Assembly (NCBI GenBank): GCA_007120555.1
Contig: SKNL01000178.1
Span: 1 to 12,584 of the forward strand
DNA: 12,584 nt
Reading direction: 5' to 3'
From: Balneolales bacterium
GTDB taxonomy: Bacteria > Bacteroidota > Rhodothermia > Balneolales > Natronogracilivirgulaceae
The position numbers were made by a program, and so were the translations under genes. The notes beneath the pieces were generated by a model. That model was not told where the DNA came from and did no database searches. It saw only the letters and a program-made list of their open reading frames with translations. Positions within the stretch are counted from its first letter, which is position 1. Every line of letters starts with the position of its first letter. Below are positions 6,595-12,584 of this stretch, piece after piece.

Positions 6595-8040
6595 ATGAGC
6601 AGAGATTATGATGTCATCATCCTTGGCAGCGGTCCGGCAGGCTTCTCCTGCGCCATGCAATCTGCCAAGTTCGACAAAAAAGCCTTGATCATTGAAGCCA
6701 ATGAAACATTTCTGGGCGGAACGTGGATCAATACCGGCACGGTCCCGAGCAAGGCCCTCAGGGAAACCGCCAGCAGCATCCACAGGTACACTTCCCAGTT
6801 TGGCGATGAGGGCATAAAGCCCTATGACCGCTTTCAGATGCGTGACGTGTTGCGGTACAAGGACCGGGTGCTGGCAACCCAGAACAGTGAGATAAAAGAC
6901 AGTCTGATCAAGAACGAAGTTGATACCGCACTGGGGTTCGGCCGCCTCCTGGATGCGCATACCGTTGAGGTGAGCAGCGAGGATGGCGAGAAAAAACGGT
7001 TCACGGCCGATCACATCCTGATCTCCACCGGTGCCACATCGACGAAACCGGATGAGTTTGAGATCGATCATGTCACGGTCCTGGACAACCGGTCGATCCT
7101 GGATATCCACTACATACCGAAACAGCTGGTCATAGTGGGCACAAACATCCAGGCCATGGAATTCGCCACGGTGTTTTCCGCACTCGGAACACGGGTCACC
7201 GTTCTGAACGGCCAGGAGGATTACCTGGTGTTCCTGGACAGGGAGATCAAAGAGGAGTTCAATGCGGCGCTGGATGAAGCCCGCATCAAGATTTTCAACC
7301 GGACGCGTGTGCTTCAGGTCGGTCCCAACCCTCTGCGAAACTGCACCGAAGTCAAGTATCAGGACAAGGACACCGAAGAAATGCATGTCATTGAAACGCA
7401 GCTGGTCCTCTATTTCGGTGACCGCAAACCGAACTCGGCACATCTCGGGCTGGAAGAACTGGGGGTCAAAACCGATGACAAAGGGTTTATTCAGGTGGAT
7501 GAGAACAACCAGACCAACGTTCCATCCCTGTATGCTGCGGGAGATGTGATCGGATATCCGGGCCTTGCTTCGGTATCCTTTTCACAGGGAAGGAACGCGT
7601 CCTGCCACATGTTCGGTATTTCGAGGTTGGATACGGAGAGCATTATTCCGTACGGCATTTACGCTATCCCGGAAATTGCCAGTGTCGGCCTGACGGAAGA
7701 GGAGGCGAAAAAGCAGATCGGCGACGTGACCGTCGGGCGGGCGTATTACCGGAACCTGACCAAATCCAACATCGCACGGACCCCCCGCGGGATGCTGAAA
7801 CTGGTCTTTGAGTCCGGATCGCTGCGTCTTCTTGGCGTGCATATCGTGGGATCCGGGGCATGTGACCTTATCCATACCGGTCAGGCGGTCCTCAACTTCG
7901 GGGGAAGCGCGCGTTATTTCCTGGATACGGTGCACAATTATCCCACCTATTCCGAGGCCTATCGCGTGGCGGCGTTCAACGGGATCAACTACATGTACAA
8001 GGGCGGACAGACCTACAAGGACATCCTCAACGAGGAGTAG
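6595..8040 (+). CDS. sthA: Soluble pyridine nucleotide transhydrogenase-like flavoprotein (Si-specific)
   Basis: A 481-aa FAD-dependent oxidoreductase of the dihydrolipoamide dehydrogenase fold, most like soluble NAD(P)+ transhydrogenase, which moves reducing power between NADPH and NAD+. FAD motifs are GSGPAG (11-16) and LYAAGDVIG (around 312-320). The disulfide region of relatives, GGxCxNxGCxPSK, reads GGTWINTGTVPSK (41-53): both redox cysteines are absent, as in transhydrogenases, and Trp replaces the Cys that E. coli SthA keeps. The C-terminal HNYPTYSEAYRVAAFNG block is typical of Sth. The NAD motif is GTNIQA (182-187), with Asn in place of the middle Gly. I chose the ATG at 6595, which has GGATGGA just upstream and begins at the FAD strand; a TTG at 6541 would add 18 unlikely residues. 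Convergent with aspS, divergent from sod. Confidence 0.9.
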   Translation: MSRDYDVIILGSGPAGFSCAMQSAKFDKKALIIEANETFLGGTWINTGTVPSKALRETASSIHRYTSQFGDEGIKPYDRFQMRDVLRYKDRVLATQNSEIKDSLIKNEVDTALGFGRLLDAHTVEVSSEDGEKKRFTADHILISTGATSTKPDEFEIDHVTVLDNRSILDIHYIPKQLVIVGTNIQAMEFATVFSALGTRVTVLNGQEDYLVFLDREIKEEFNAALDEARIKIFNRTRVLQVGPNPLRNCTEVKYQDKDTEEMHVIETQLVLYFGDRKPNSAHLGLEELGVKTDDKGFIQVDENNQTNVPSLYAAGDVIGYPGLASVSFSQGRNASCHMFGISRLDTESIIPYGIYAIPEIASVGLTEEEAKKQIGDVTVGRAYYRNLTKSNIARTPRGMLKLVFESGSLRLLGVHIVGSGACDLIHTGQAVLNFGGSARYFLDTVHNYPTYSEAYRVAAFNGINYMYKGGQTYKDILNEE

Positions 8041-8052
8041 CCAGCGGGAGAG

Positions 8053-8088
8053 GCACCCGGAGAAACCCCGGAAGCGGGAACCGGGTGC
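8053..8088. terminator. Hairpin between convergent sth and aspS
   Basis: GCACCCGG (8053-8060) pairs perfectly with CCGGGTGC (8081-8088) around a 20-nt loop. It begins 13 bp after the sth stop and ends 54 bp from the aspS stop. No U-tract follows on either strand. The rest of the 102-bp gap is GC-rich and shows no gene. Confidence 0.45.
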
Positions 8089-8142
8089 GGGCCAACAATG
8101 CGGGAACCGGAAATCATTGTACGGCTTGTGTCCGCTTGCGGG

Positions 8143-9930
8143 TCATTTATCGCCGGTGCCGAGTCTTGGGGCCAGCCGGATATGCAATTCCCTGAGCTGA
8201 GCTTCGTCCACCACATCCGGACAATTGTCCATCAGGCTGACGGCCCGCTGGTTTTTCGGGAAAGCGATGACATCACGCAGGCTTTTTGCGTCGGTGAGCA
8301 GCATGGCGATGCGGTCGAGCCCGAGCGCGATACCGCCGTGGGGTGGCGCGCCGTAGCGGAACGCATCCAGCAGGAATCCGAACTTCTGTTGCGCCTCCTC
8401 CTTGCCGATGCCCAGGGCTTCGAACATGGTGGATTGCATTTCGGTGTCGTGGATACGGATGGAGCCGCCGCCGATCTCACTGCCGTTCATGACCAGATCG
8501 TAGGCGCGTGCGCGGACCTTGCCGGGATCGGTCTTGAGCAGTTCGACGTCTTCGGCACGCGGGGATGTGAACGGGTGGTGCATGGCGTAGTAGCGGCCGT
8601 CTTCGCTGTCGAATTCGAGGAGCGGGAAGTCGGTGACCCAGAGCAGGTTGAACTTTGAGGTGTCGATGAGGTCGTACTCACGGGCCATGAGCAGGCGCAG
8701 GTCGCCGAGCTGGCCGTAGACGGTTTCCGCCGGGCCGGCCAGGAGCAGGATGAGATCGCCTTTTTCCGAGCCACTGGCGTCAACCATGGCGCGGGTCATC
8801 ACCTCCGGGACGAACTTGCTGACGCTGGAATAGATCTCCTCTTCGTTGTTTTTGATGTAGATGAGTCCGCCGGCGCCGATTTCGTCACGGGTGCGTTTGG
8901 TAAGGCGGTCCATGACGCCGCGTCCAAGCGATCCCATACCGGGAACGACGAATCCGATAACAGCGCCGCCGTCGGCAACGGTTTTGGAGAAGACGCGGAA
9001 TTCGGAGTCCTTGACGATGTCGGAGAAGTCGACGAATTTCATGCCGAAGCGGGTGTCCGGCTTGTCGCTGCCGTAGGTGGTCATGGCTTCCCGGTAGGTC
9101 ATGCGGGGGAAGGGTGCGGGGACTTCGGCGCCGACCACTTCCTTGAGGATGCGCCGGAGCAGGCCTTCCATGAGCGTGTAGATCTGCTCCTCGTCGACGA
9201 AGGACATTTCAACGTCGATCTGGGTGAATTCGGGCTGGCGGTCGGCACGCAGGTCCTCATCGCGGAAGCATTTGACGATCTGGAAGTAGCGGTCCATGCC
9301 CGAGACCATCAGAATCTGCTTGTAGGTTTGCGGGCTTTGGGGGAGCGCGTAGAATTTTCCGGGGTTGACGCGGCTGGGGACCAGGTAGTCGCGGGCGCCT
9401 TCCGGTGTGCTGCGCATGAGGAAGGGGGTTTCGATTTCGGCGAACTGCTGTTCGTGGAAGTAGTCGCGGGTGTGGCGGTAGATGGCCGAGCGCAGCATCA
9501 GGTTTCTTTGCATCACGGGGCGTCGCAGGTCGAGAAACCGGTATTTGAGTCGCAGGTCCTCGTTAGTCCGGAGGTCGTCCTGGATTTCGAAAGGCGGGGT
9601 TTCGGAACGGGAGTAAATGATCAGATTTTTGACGCGGAGCTCGATATCCCCGGTTTTTACATTCGGATTGACATTTATGGGATCGCGCTGCCTGACTTCT
9701 CCCTGCACGCCGATCACGTATTCGGGCCGGAGCTGGTCGGCCAGTTCGTGCGCCTGTTTGTCGTCCTGGGGAGAAAAAACAACCTGTGTGATACCGTAGC
9801 GGTCGCGAAGGTCAATGAAAATCACCCCGCCCAGGTCGCGCCGGGTACCGACCCATCCGTTCAATATTACTGTTTCCCCGGTCTGTTCCCGGGTCAGTTC
9901 TCCGCATGTGTGCGTTCTGATTAATGTCAT
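8143..9930 (-). CDS. aspS: Aspartyl-tRNA synthetase, bacterial type
   Basis: A 595-aa cytoplasmic class II aminoacyl-tRNA synthetase that charges tRNA-Asp; normal bacterial length. The domains run in order: OB-fold anticodon-binding domain (about 1-105), catalytic core with TPEGARDYLVPSR (175-187), QSPQ (198-201) and motif 2 in FRDEDLRADRQPEFTQID (222-239), the bacterial GAD insertion (about 290-420), and motif 3 GIALGLDRIA with Arg540. In the OB-fold, RRDLGG carries Leu33. In characterised enzymes Leu at this site goes with a discriminating, Asp-specific synthetase, while His goes with the non-discriminating type; discrimination here is inference from that one residue. The ATG (9928-9930) lacks a Shine-Dalgarno sequence. 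It is divergent from the response regulator and appears monocistronic in this window. Confidence 0.98.
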   Translation of the reverse strand: MTLIRTHTCGELTREQTGETVILNGWVGTRRDLGGVIFIDLRDRYGITQVVFSPQDDKQAHELADQLRPEYVIGVQGEVRQRDPINVNPNVKTGDIELRVKNLIIYSRSETPPFEIQDDLRTNEDLRLKYRFLDLRRPVMQRNLMLRSAIYRHTRDYFHEQQFAEIETPFLMRSTPEGARDYLVPSRVNPGKFYALPQSPQTYKQILMVSGMDRYFQIVKCFRDEDLRADRQPEFTQIDVEMSFVDEEQIYTLMEGLLRRILKEVVGAEVPAPFPRMTYREAMTTYGSDKPDTRFGMKFVDFSDIVKDSEFRVFSKTVADGGAVIGFVVPGMGSLGRGVMDRLTKRTRDEIGAGGLIYIKNNEEEIYSSVSKFVPEVMTRAMVDASGSEKGDLILLLAGPAETVYGQLGDLRLLMAREYDLIDTSKFNLLWVTDFPLLEFDSEDGRYYAMHHPFTSPRAEDVELLKTDPGKVRARAYDLVMNGSEIGGGSIRIHDTEMQSTMFEALGIGKEEAQQKFGFLLDAFRYGAPPHGGIALGLDRIAMLLTDAKSLRDVIAFPKNQRAVSLMDNCPDVVDEAQLRELHIRLAPRLGTGDK

Positions 9931-10026
9931 TTCTGAATTTAGCCGAAATGTTTGTTATGATGACTGGAAAAGTTGGCAAGCTGTTGTCGCAGATGGCAGC
10001 AAGCGTTATGCAAAAAGAGTGATAAA

Positions 10027-10041
10027 GTACAAATATTGTAC
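10027..10041. promoter_or_regulatory. Operator-like dyad GTACAA-ATA-TTGTAC
   Basis: A perfect 6+6 bp inverted repeat with a 3-bp spacer, about 97 bp upstream of the aspS start and about 150 bp upstream of the response-regulator start, in the divergent gap between them. Its symmetry and length suit a dimeric regulator. On the minus strand the overlapping AATATTTG resembles a -7 element, so it could cover an aspS promoter. The binding protein is unknown. Confidence 0.4.
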
Positions 10042-10121
10042 ATTAATCGCTGAAATCTCTTTGTAATTATTTGGCATGCCGGTTTTTGAAACAGTTGCAG
10101 AAAATTTGACGGGATTTCTGT

Positions 10122-10150
10122 TATCTTGGAGATACTAACGCGGTGTATCT
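10122..10150 (+). promoter_or_regulatory. Probable promoter and start-site dyad of the response regulator
   Basis: TATCTTGG (10122-10129) resembles the TAnnTTTG -7 element; possible upstream elements are TTGACG (10106-10111, rather close) or TTGCAG (10095-10100). It is followed by AGATAC (10130-10135) and GTATCT (10145-10150), a perfect 6-bp inverted repeat with a 9-nt spacer that would overlap the transcription start or form a 5' hairpin. The leader would be roughly 58 nt long. Confidence 0.35.
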
Positions 10151-10192
10151 TTATATCCCATATTTCATCAGCATGCGATTCAAGCAATCGTG

Positions 10193-10882
10193 ATGAGCAG
10201 ACAGAAAAACACCCCAAATCAGCGTATCACCGTCCTGGTGGCCGACGACCATGACCTGTTGAGGTATGGCATACGCAGCATGATCGATTCGGCTGATGAT
10301 ATTGAGGTGATTGGGGAAGCATCGAGCGGTGACGAGGCCATTGCCCTGTACCGGAAGAAAAGGCCTGACGTCTGTATCCTGGATATTACCATGCCCGAAC
10401 GCAACGGAATAGAGACGACGCGGGAGATCCTGGAGTTCGACCCCCATGCCCGTATCATGATCCTCACCATGCACATTGGAGAGGAGTACCTGGATGAAGT
10501 GATCAACGCCGGGGCGAAAGGTTACATGATGAAAGACAGCGCCCGCAATGAGCTGCTGGAATGCATCCGTGCCGTGTCCAGGGGTGAGAAAGCGTTCAGT
10601 CAATCGGTTTCCAAATTCATGAACACGTGCTATGTGCGTCAGGTGCAATCCGGCAGGGAGCAGGATAAAGACGCAAGCGCACAGCTGACACGAAGGGAGC
10701 GCGAGATACTGAAGCTTATCGCAGAAGGGAATACCAGTACCGAGATTTCGGATAAACTGTTCATCAGTCCCCGCACGGTCGACACCCATCGCGCCAACCT
10801 CATGAGCAAGCTGGATATCAGGAACACGGCCGGACTTGTGCGCTATGCCTTTGAAAAGAAAATAGTTGCATCGCAAAGCTGA
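10193..10882 (+). CDS. NarL/FixJ-family response regulator
   Basis: A 229-aa two-component DNA-binding regulator. The N-terminal receiver (about 11-130) has the acidic pair in VADDHD (D18, D19), the phospho-acceptor Asp64 in CILDITMP, the switch Thr in MILTMH and the conserved Lys in GYMMKDS. The C-terminal LuxR/GerE helix-turn-helix (about 165-225) reads LTRREREILKLIAEGNTSTEIS ... SPRTVDTHRANLMSKL and is complete. I chose the ATG at 10193; a GTG directly before it at 10190 would add one residue. There is no Shine-Dalgarno sequence. No histidine kinase lies in the window, so the partner is elsewhere. The phased CGTA boxes downstream could be targets of this protein, which is speculation. Confidence 0.95.
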   Translation: MSRQKNTPNQRITVLVADDHDLLRYGIRSMIDSADDIEVIGEASSGDEAIALYRKKRPDVCILDITMPERNGIETTREILEFDPHARIMILTMHIGEEYLDEVINAGAKGYMMKDSARNELLECIRAVSRGEKAFSQSVSKFMNTCYVRQVQSGREQDKDASAQLTRREREILKLIAEGNTSTEISDKLFISPRTVDTHRANLMSKLDIRNTAGLVRYAFEKKIVASQS

Positions 10883-10913
10883 GAGAGGTTCCGGCGCAGA
10901 TCCGGGCTGACGC

Positions 10914-10970
10914 TGCGTAATACTACGTAAAATCACGTATAAATAATACGTTTTTTCAATGATTGCGTGA
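10914..10970 (+). promoter_or_regulatory. Helically phased CGTA boxes downstream of the response regulator
   Basis: CGTA occurs at 10916, 10926 and 10936, exactly 10 bp apart, and CGTG at 10966 falls in the same phase. Another CGT at 10949 is out of phase. The outer copies extend to GCGTAATAC (10915-10923) and GCGTGATAC (10965-10973), matching at 8 of 9 bases. The A/T-rich surroundings and one-turn spacing suit side-by-side binding of a regulator on one DNA face. Confidence 0.35.
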
Positions 10971-10985
10971 TACCCCCGTCCATAA

Positions 10986-11072
10986 TAACTTGGTAGTGCA
11001 AATGGGGTAATAGCCGTCTGTAGATGATAAACAAGCACCTCGTCTATGATAGGATGGGGTGCTTTTTTTTTG
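10986..11072 (+). ncRNA. Candidate small RNA or 3' UTR ending at a strong terminator
   Basis: TAACTTGG (10986-10993) is one base from the TAnnTTTG -7 consensus and has TTGCGT (10963-10968) 17 bp upstream. A transcript starting near 11000 would run about 70 nt to the intrinsic terminator at 11033-11072. No credible open frame is present. The simpler reading is that this is the 3' untranslated part of the response-regulator mRNA, whose stop is 150 bp before the terminator hairpin. Confidence 0.22.
11033..11072 (+). terminator. Strong Rho-independent terminator
   Basis: AAGCACCTCGTCT (11033-11045) pairs along all 13 positions, including three G-T wobbles, with GGATGGGGTGCTT (11052-11064) around a 6-nt loop, and a run of ten T (11063-11072) closes it. 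It should end transcripts from the response-regulator side. On the minus strand the same hairpin is followed by GTTTATC, so it might also stop the tRNA transcript, less efficiently. Confidence 0.9.
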
Positions 11073-11120
11073 CCGAATTATTCCGGGTTTTTCGGAGTGT
11101 GCGTCTCCGAAAGCAGCTTG

Positions 11121-11194
11121 TAGCGTGGGGCGGGATTGAACCGCCGACCTCCGGGTTATGAATCCGACGCTCTAACCAACTGAGCTACCACGCC
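11121..11194 (-). tRNA. tRNA-Met (CAU), elongator type
   Basis: The minus strand folds into a complete 74-nt cloverleaf: acceptor GGCGTGG with CCACGCT, D arm GCTC/GAGC with loop AGTTGGTTA, anticodon loop TTCATAA with CAT at 11160-11158, a 5-nt variable loop, and T arm GGCGG/CCGCC with loop TTCAATC. The discriminator is A73 and the next bases are CAA, so CCA must be added after transcription. The first pair is G1-U72, as in several bacterial elongator tRNA-Met. The anticodon stem has an A31-C39 mismatch and lacks the three G-C pairs of the initiator. A lysidine-modified tRNA-Ile2 also uses CAT, but the body fits Met better. GAAAGATA (11212-11219) gives a TATCTTTC -7 element 17 bp upstream. Confidence 0.92.
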
Positions 11195-11452
11195 TTATTT
11201 TATGCAAGTTTGAAAGATAACAAAATTCTTATTTTTTCGAAAGCCACAAAGGAAGCAGATGAAATGGCCATGACGGCAACCCGACACACATGAGCAGGAT
11301 TATAATCGTCATGGACATTCTATCTGACCTATTGAATCAAAAATTATAAACAGATGAAACTGGAAGAGGAAACGCGTATTTTCAACCACGAATCCTGAAT
11401 CGATTTCAGACAACTTTGTGTGATACGTTCATAATTTCAGCAACAAACTCTC
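11195..11452. other. Divergent tRNA-Met/proS intergenic region
   Basis: No gene is visible in these 258 bp. The left end holds the tRNA -7 element. An 8-bp perfect inverted repeat, CCATGACG (11268-11275) and CGTCATGG (11307-11314), encloses 31 nt, and the palindrome GATTATAATC (11298-11307) overlaps its right arm. CAACTTTG (about 11411-11418) is one base from the -7 consensus and may serve proS. A 14-codon frame at 11353 is too short to support. Confidence 0.5.
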
Positions 11453-12584
11453 ATGGCAAAAAAAATAACGGAAAGAGCGAAAGATTATTCCCAATGGTAT
11501 CTGGATATTGTGCGTGAAGCACAGCTTGCCTCTCATTCTCCTGTCCGGGGCTGTATGGTGATCAAGCCCAACGGATATGCCCTTTGGGAGAACATGCAGC
11601 GGCAGCTGGACACCATGTTCAAGGAGACCGGCCACCGCAATGCCTATTTCCCGCTTTTCATACCGAAATCCTTTCTTTCCAGGGAAGCGCAGCATGTCGA
11701 GGGTTTTGCCAAGGAGTGTGCCGTGATCACACACAGCCGCCTGATCAACACCGAGGAGGGAGTAGCGGTGGATCCGGATTCCAAGCTTGAGGAAGAACTG
11801 ATCGTGCGTCCCACATCCGAGACCATTATCTGGGATACGTACCGTGACTGGATCCAGTCGTACCGCGACCTTCCCATCCTGATCAACCAGTGGGCCAATG
11901 TAGTGCGCTGGGAGATGCGCACCCGCCTGTTTTTGCGCACCATGGAATTCCTGTGGCAGGAGGGGCACACCGCCCATGCCACCGAAGCCGAAGCGCGCGA
12001 GGAGGCGCACCGGATGCTGGAAGTATACCGCTCCTTTGCCGAGGACTATATGGCCATGCCGGTGGAAACCGGCGTCAAATCTCCTGCCGAGCGTTTTGCC
12101 GGTGCAATGGACACCTACTGCATTGAGGCGATGATGCAGGACGGTAAGGCGCTGCAGGCCGGTACCTCTCATTTCCTGGGACAGAATTTTGCCAAAGCGT
12201 TTGATGTGCGGTTCCAGGACAGGGACGGCAGGGAGAAGTACGTCTGGGCTACGAGCTGGGGCGTATCCACCCGGCTCATCGGCGGGCTGGTCATGACGCA
12301 TTCCGACGATAACGGCCTTGTGATACCGCCGCGGCTGGCACCGACGCAGGTGGCCATTGTGCCCATCTGGCGCAACGACGACGAGCAGGCGCGCGTGCTT
12401 GAATATGGCGCATCCATCCTGGAATCGCTCAGGGATGCAGGCATACGCGCTGTTTTTGATGACCGCGACCAGTACAAGCCGGGATGGAAGTTTGCCCAGC
12501 ACGAAGTGGAGGGCACTCCGCTGCGCATTGCCGTGGGTCCGCGCGATGTGGAGAAGAACAATGTGGAACTGGCCCGGCGCGACA
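11453..12584 (+). CDS. proS: Prolyl-tRNA synthetase, archaeal/eukaryote-like type (3' end outside window)
   Basis: The frame is open from the ATG at 11453 to the right edge, giving 377 codons of a protein that is usually about 480-500 aa; it is incomplete only because the window ends. It charges tRNA-Pro in the cytoplasm. Seen motifs are RPTSET (119-124, proline and ATP site), motif 2 with RTRLFLRTMEFLWQEGHTAHAT (156-177), HFLGQNFAKAF (240-250) and motif 3 around SWGVSTRLIGGLVMTHSDD (268-286). The anticodon-binding domain begins near 295 (APTQVAIVPI) and is cut. It lacks the large editing insertion of the E. coli-type enzyme, since motif 2 and motif 3 are only about 100 residues apart. There is no Shine-Dalgarno sequence before the ATG. 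It is divergent from the tRNA-Met gene. Confidence 0.97.
   Translation, partial: MAKKITERAKDYSQWYLDIVREAQLASHSPVRGCMVIKPNGYALWENMQRQLDTMFKETGHRNAYFPLFIPKSFLSREAQHVEGFAKECAVITHSRLINTEEGVAVDPDSKLEEELIVRPTSETIIWDTYRDWIQSYRDLPILINQWANVVRWEMRTRLFLRTMEFLWQEGHTAHATEAEAREEAHRMLEVYRSFAEDYMAMPVETGVKSPAERFAGAMDTYCIEAMMQDGKALQAGTSHFLGQNFAKAFDVRFQDRDGREKYVWATSWGVSTRLIGGLVMTHSDDNGLVIPPRLAPTQVAIVPIWRNDDEQARVLEYGASILESLRDAGIRAVFDDRDQYKPGWKFAQHEVEGTPLRIAVGPRDVEKNNVELARRD

Noticed and set aside
6517..7443. A 308-codon open frame antisense to the transhydrogenase
   Set aside because: The plus strand carries a full flavoprotein; the antisense product has no known features.
10151..11038. A 295-codon open frame antisense to the response regulator
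   Set aside because: The plus strand encodes a textbook NarL-family regulator; the antisense frame is incidental.
11121..11194. Initiator tRNA-fMet
   Set aside because: The anticodon stem lacks the GGG/CCC pairs and position 1-72 is a G-U pair rather than the initiator mismatch; the D arm is elongator-like.

Overview
The window looks like chromosomal DNA from a Bacteroidota-type bacterium, most likely the Balneolota/Rhodothermota side. Four things point there. Several likely promoters carry -7 elements close to TAnnTTTG. Most start codons lack a Shine-Dalgarno sequence. The one tRNA does not encode its CCA end. The prolyl-tRNA synthetase is of the archaeal/eukaryote-like type. This placement is inference; no 16S sequence lies inside the window. 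I see no mobile element, CRISPR array or prophage, and most genes are conserved core or housekeeping functions.

Layout, left to right. (1) 1-180: a strong promoter on the minus strand followed by a boxA-like leader, pointing out of the window, best read as the start of an rRNA operon. (2) 181-1581 (-): a PAS / AAA+ / Fis-HTH regulator of NtrC-like architecture whose AAA+ core has lost the sigma-54 contact loop, the Walker B aspartate and both arginine fingers. (3) 1943-4146 (+): a TetR-like regulator followed by an ABC1/UbiB atypical kinase. An array of degenerate 8-bp repeats lies between them, and a 39-bp minisatellite spans the kinase stop codon. (4) 4308-5704: a bacilliredoxin (-) divergent from a lipoprotein of unknown function (+). 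(5) 5803-8040: a Mn-type superoxide dismutase (-) divergent from a soluble transhydrogenase-like flavoprotein (+). (6) 8143-9930 (-): aspartyl-tRNA synthetase. (7) 10193-10882 (+): a NarL/FixJ response regulator without a histidine kinase beside it, followed by a 238-bp gap holding CGTA boxes spaced 10 bp apart and a strong intrinsic terminator. (8) 11121-11194 (-): elongator tRNA-Met(CAU). (9) 11453 to the right edge (+): proS, cut off.

The genes do not form one large operon. They form short divergent or convergent units: aspS/response regulator, sod/sth and bacilliredoxin/lipoprotein are divergent pairs; lipoprotein/sod, sth/aspS and kinase/bacilliredoxin are convergent pairs. Bacilliredoxin, superoxide dismutase and transhydrogenase together give the middle a redox and oxidative-stress flavour, but shared regulation is not shown.

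I do not see a clear new defence or biosynthetic system. The best leads are the apparently ATPase-dead regulator, the helically phased CGTA boxes ahead of a possible terminator-ended small RNA, and the 8-bp repeat array between the TetR-like gene and the kinase.
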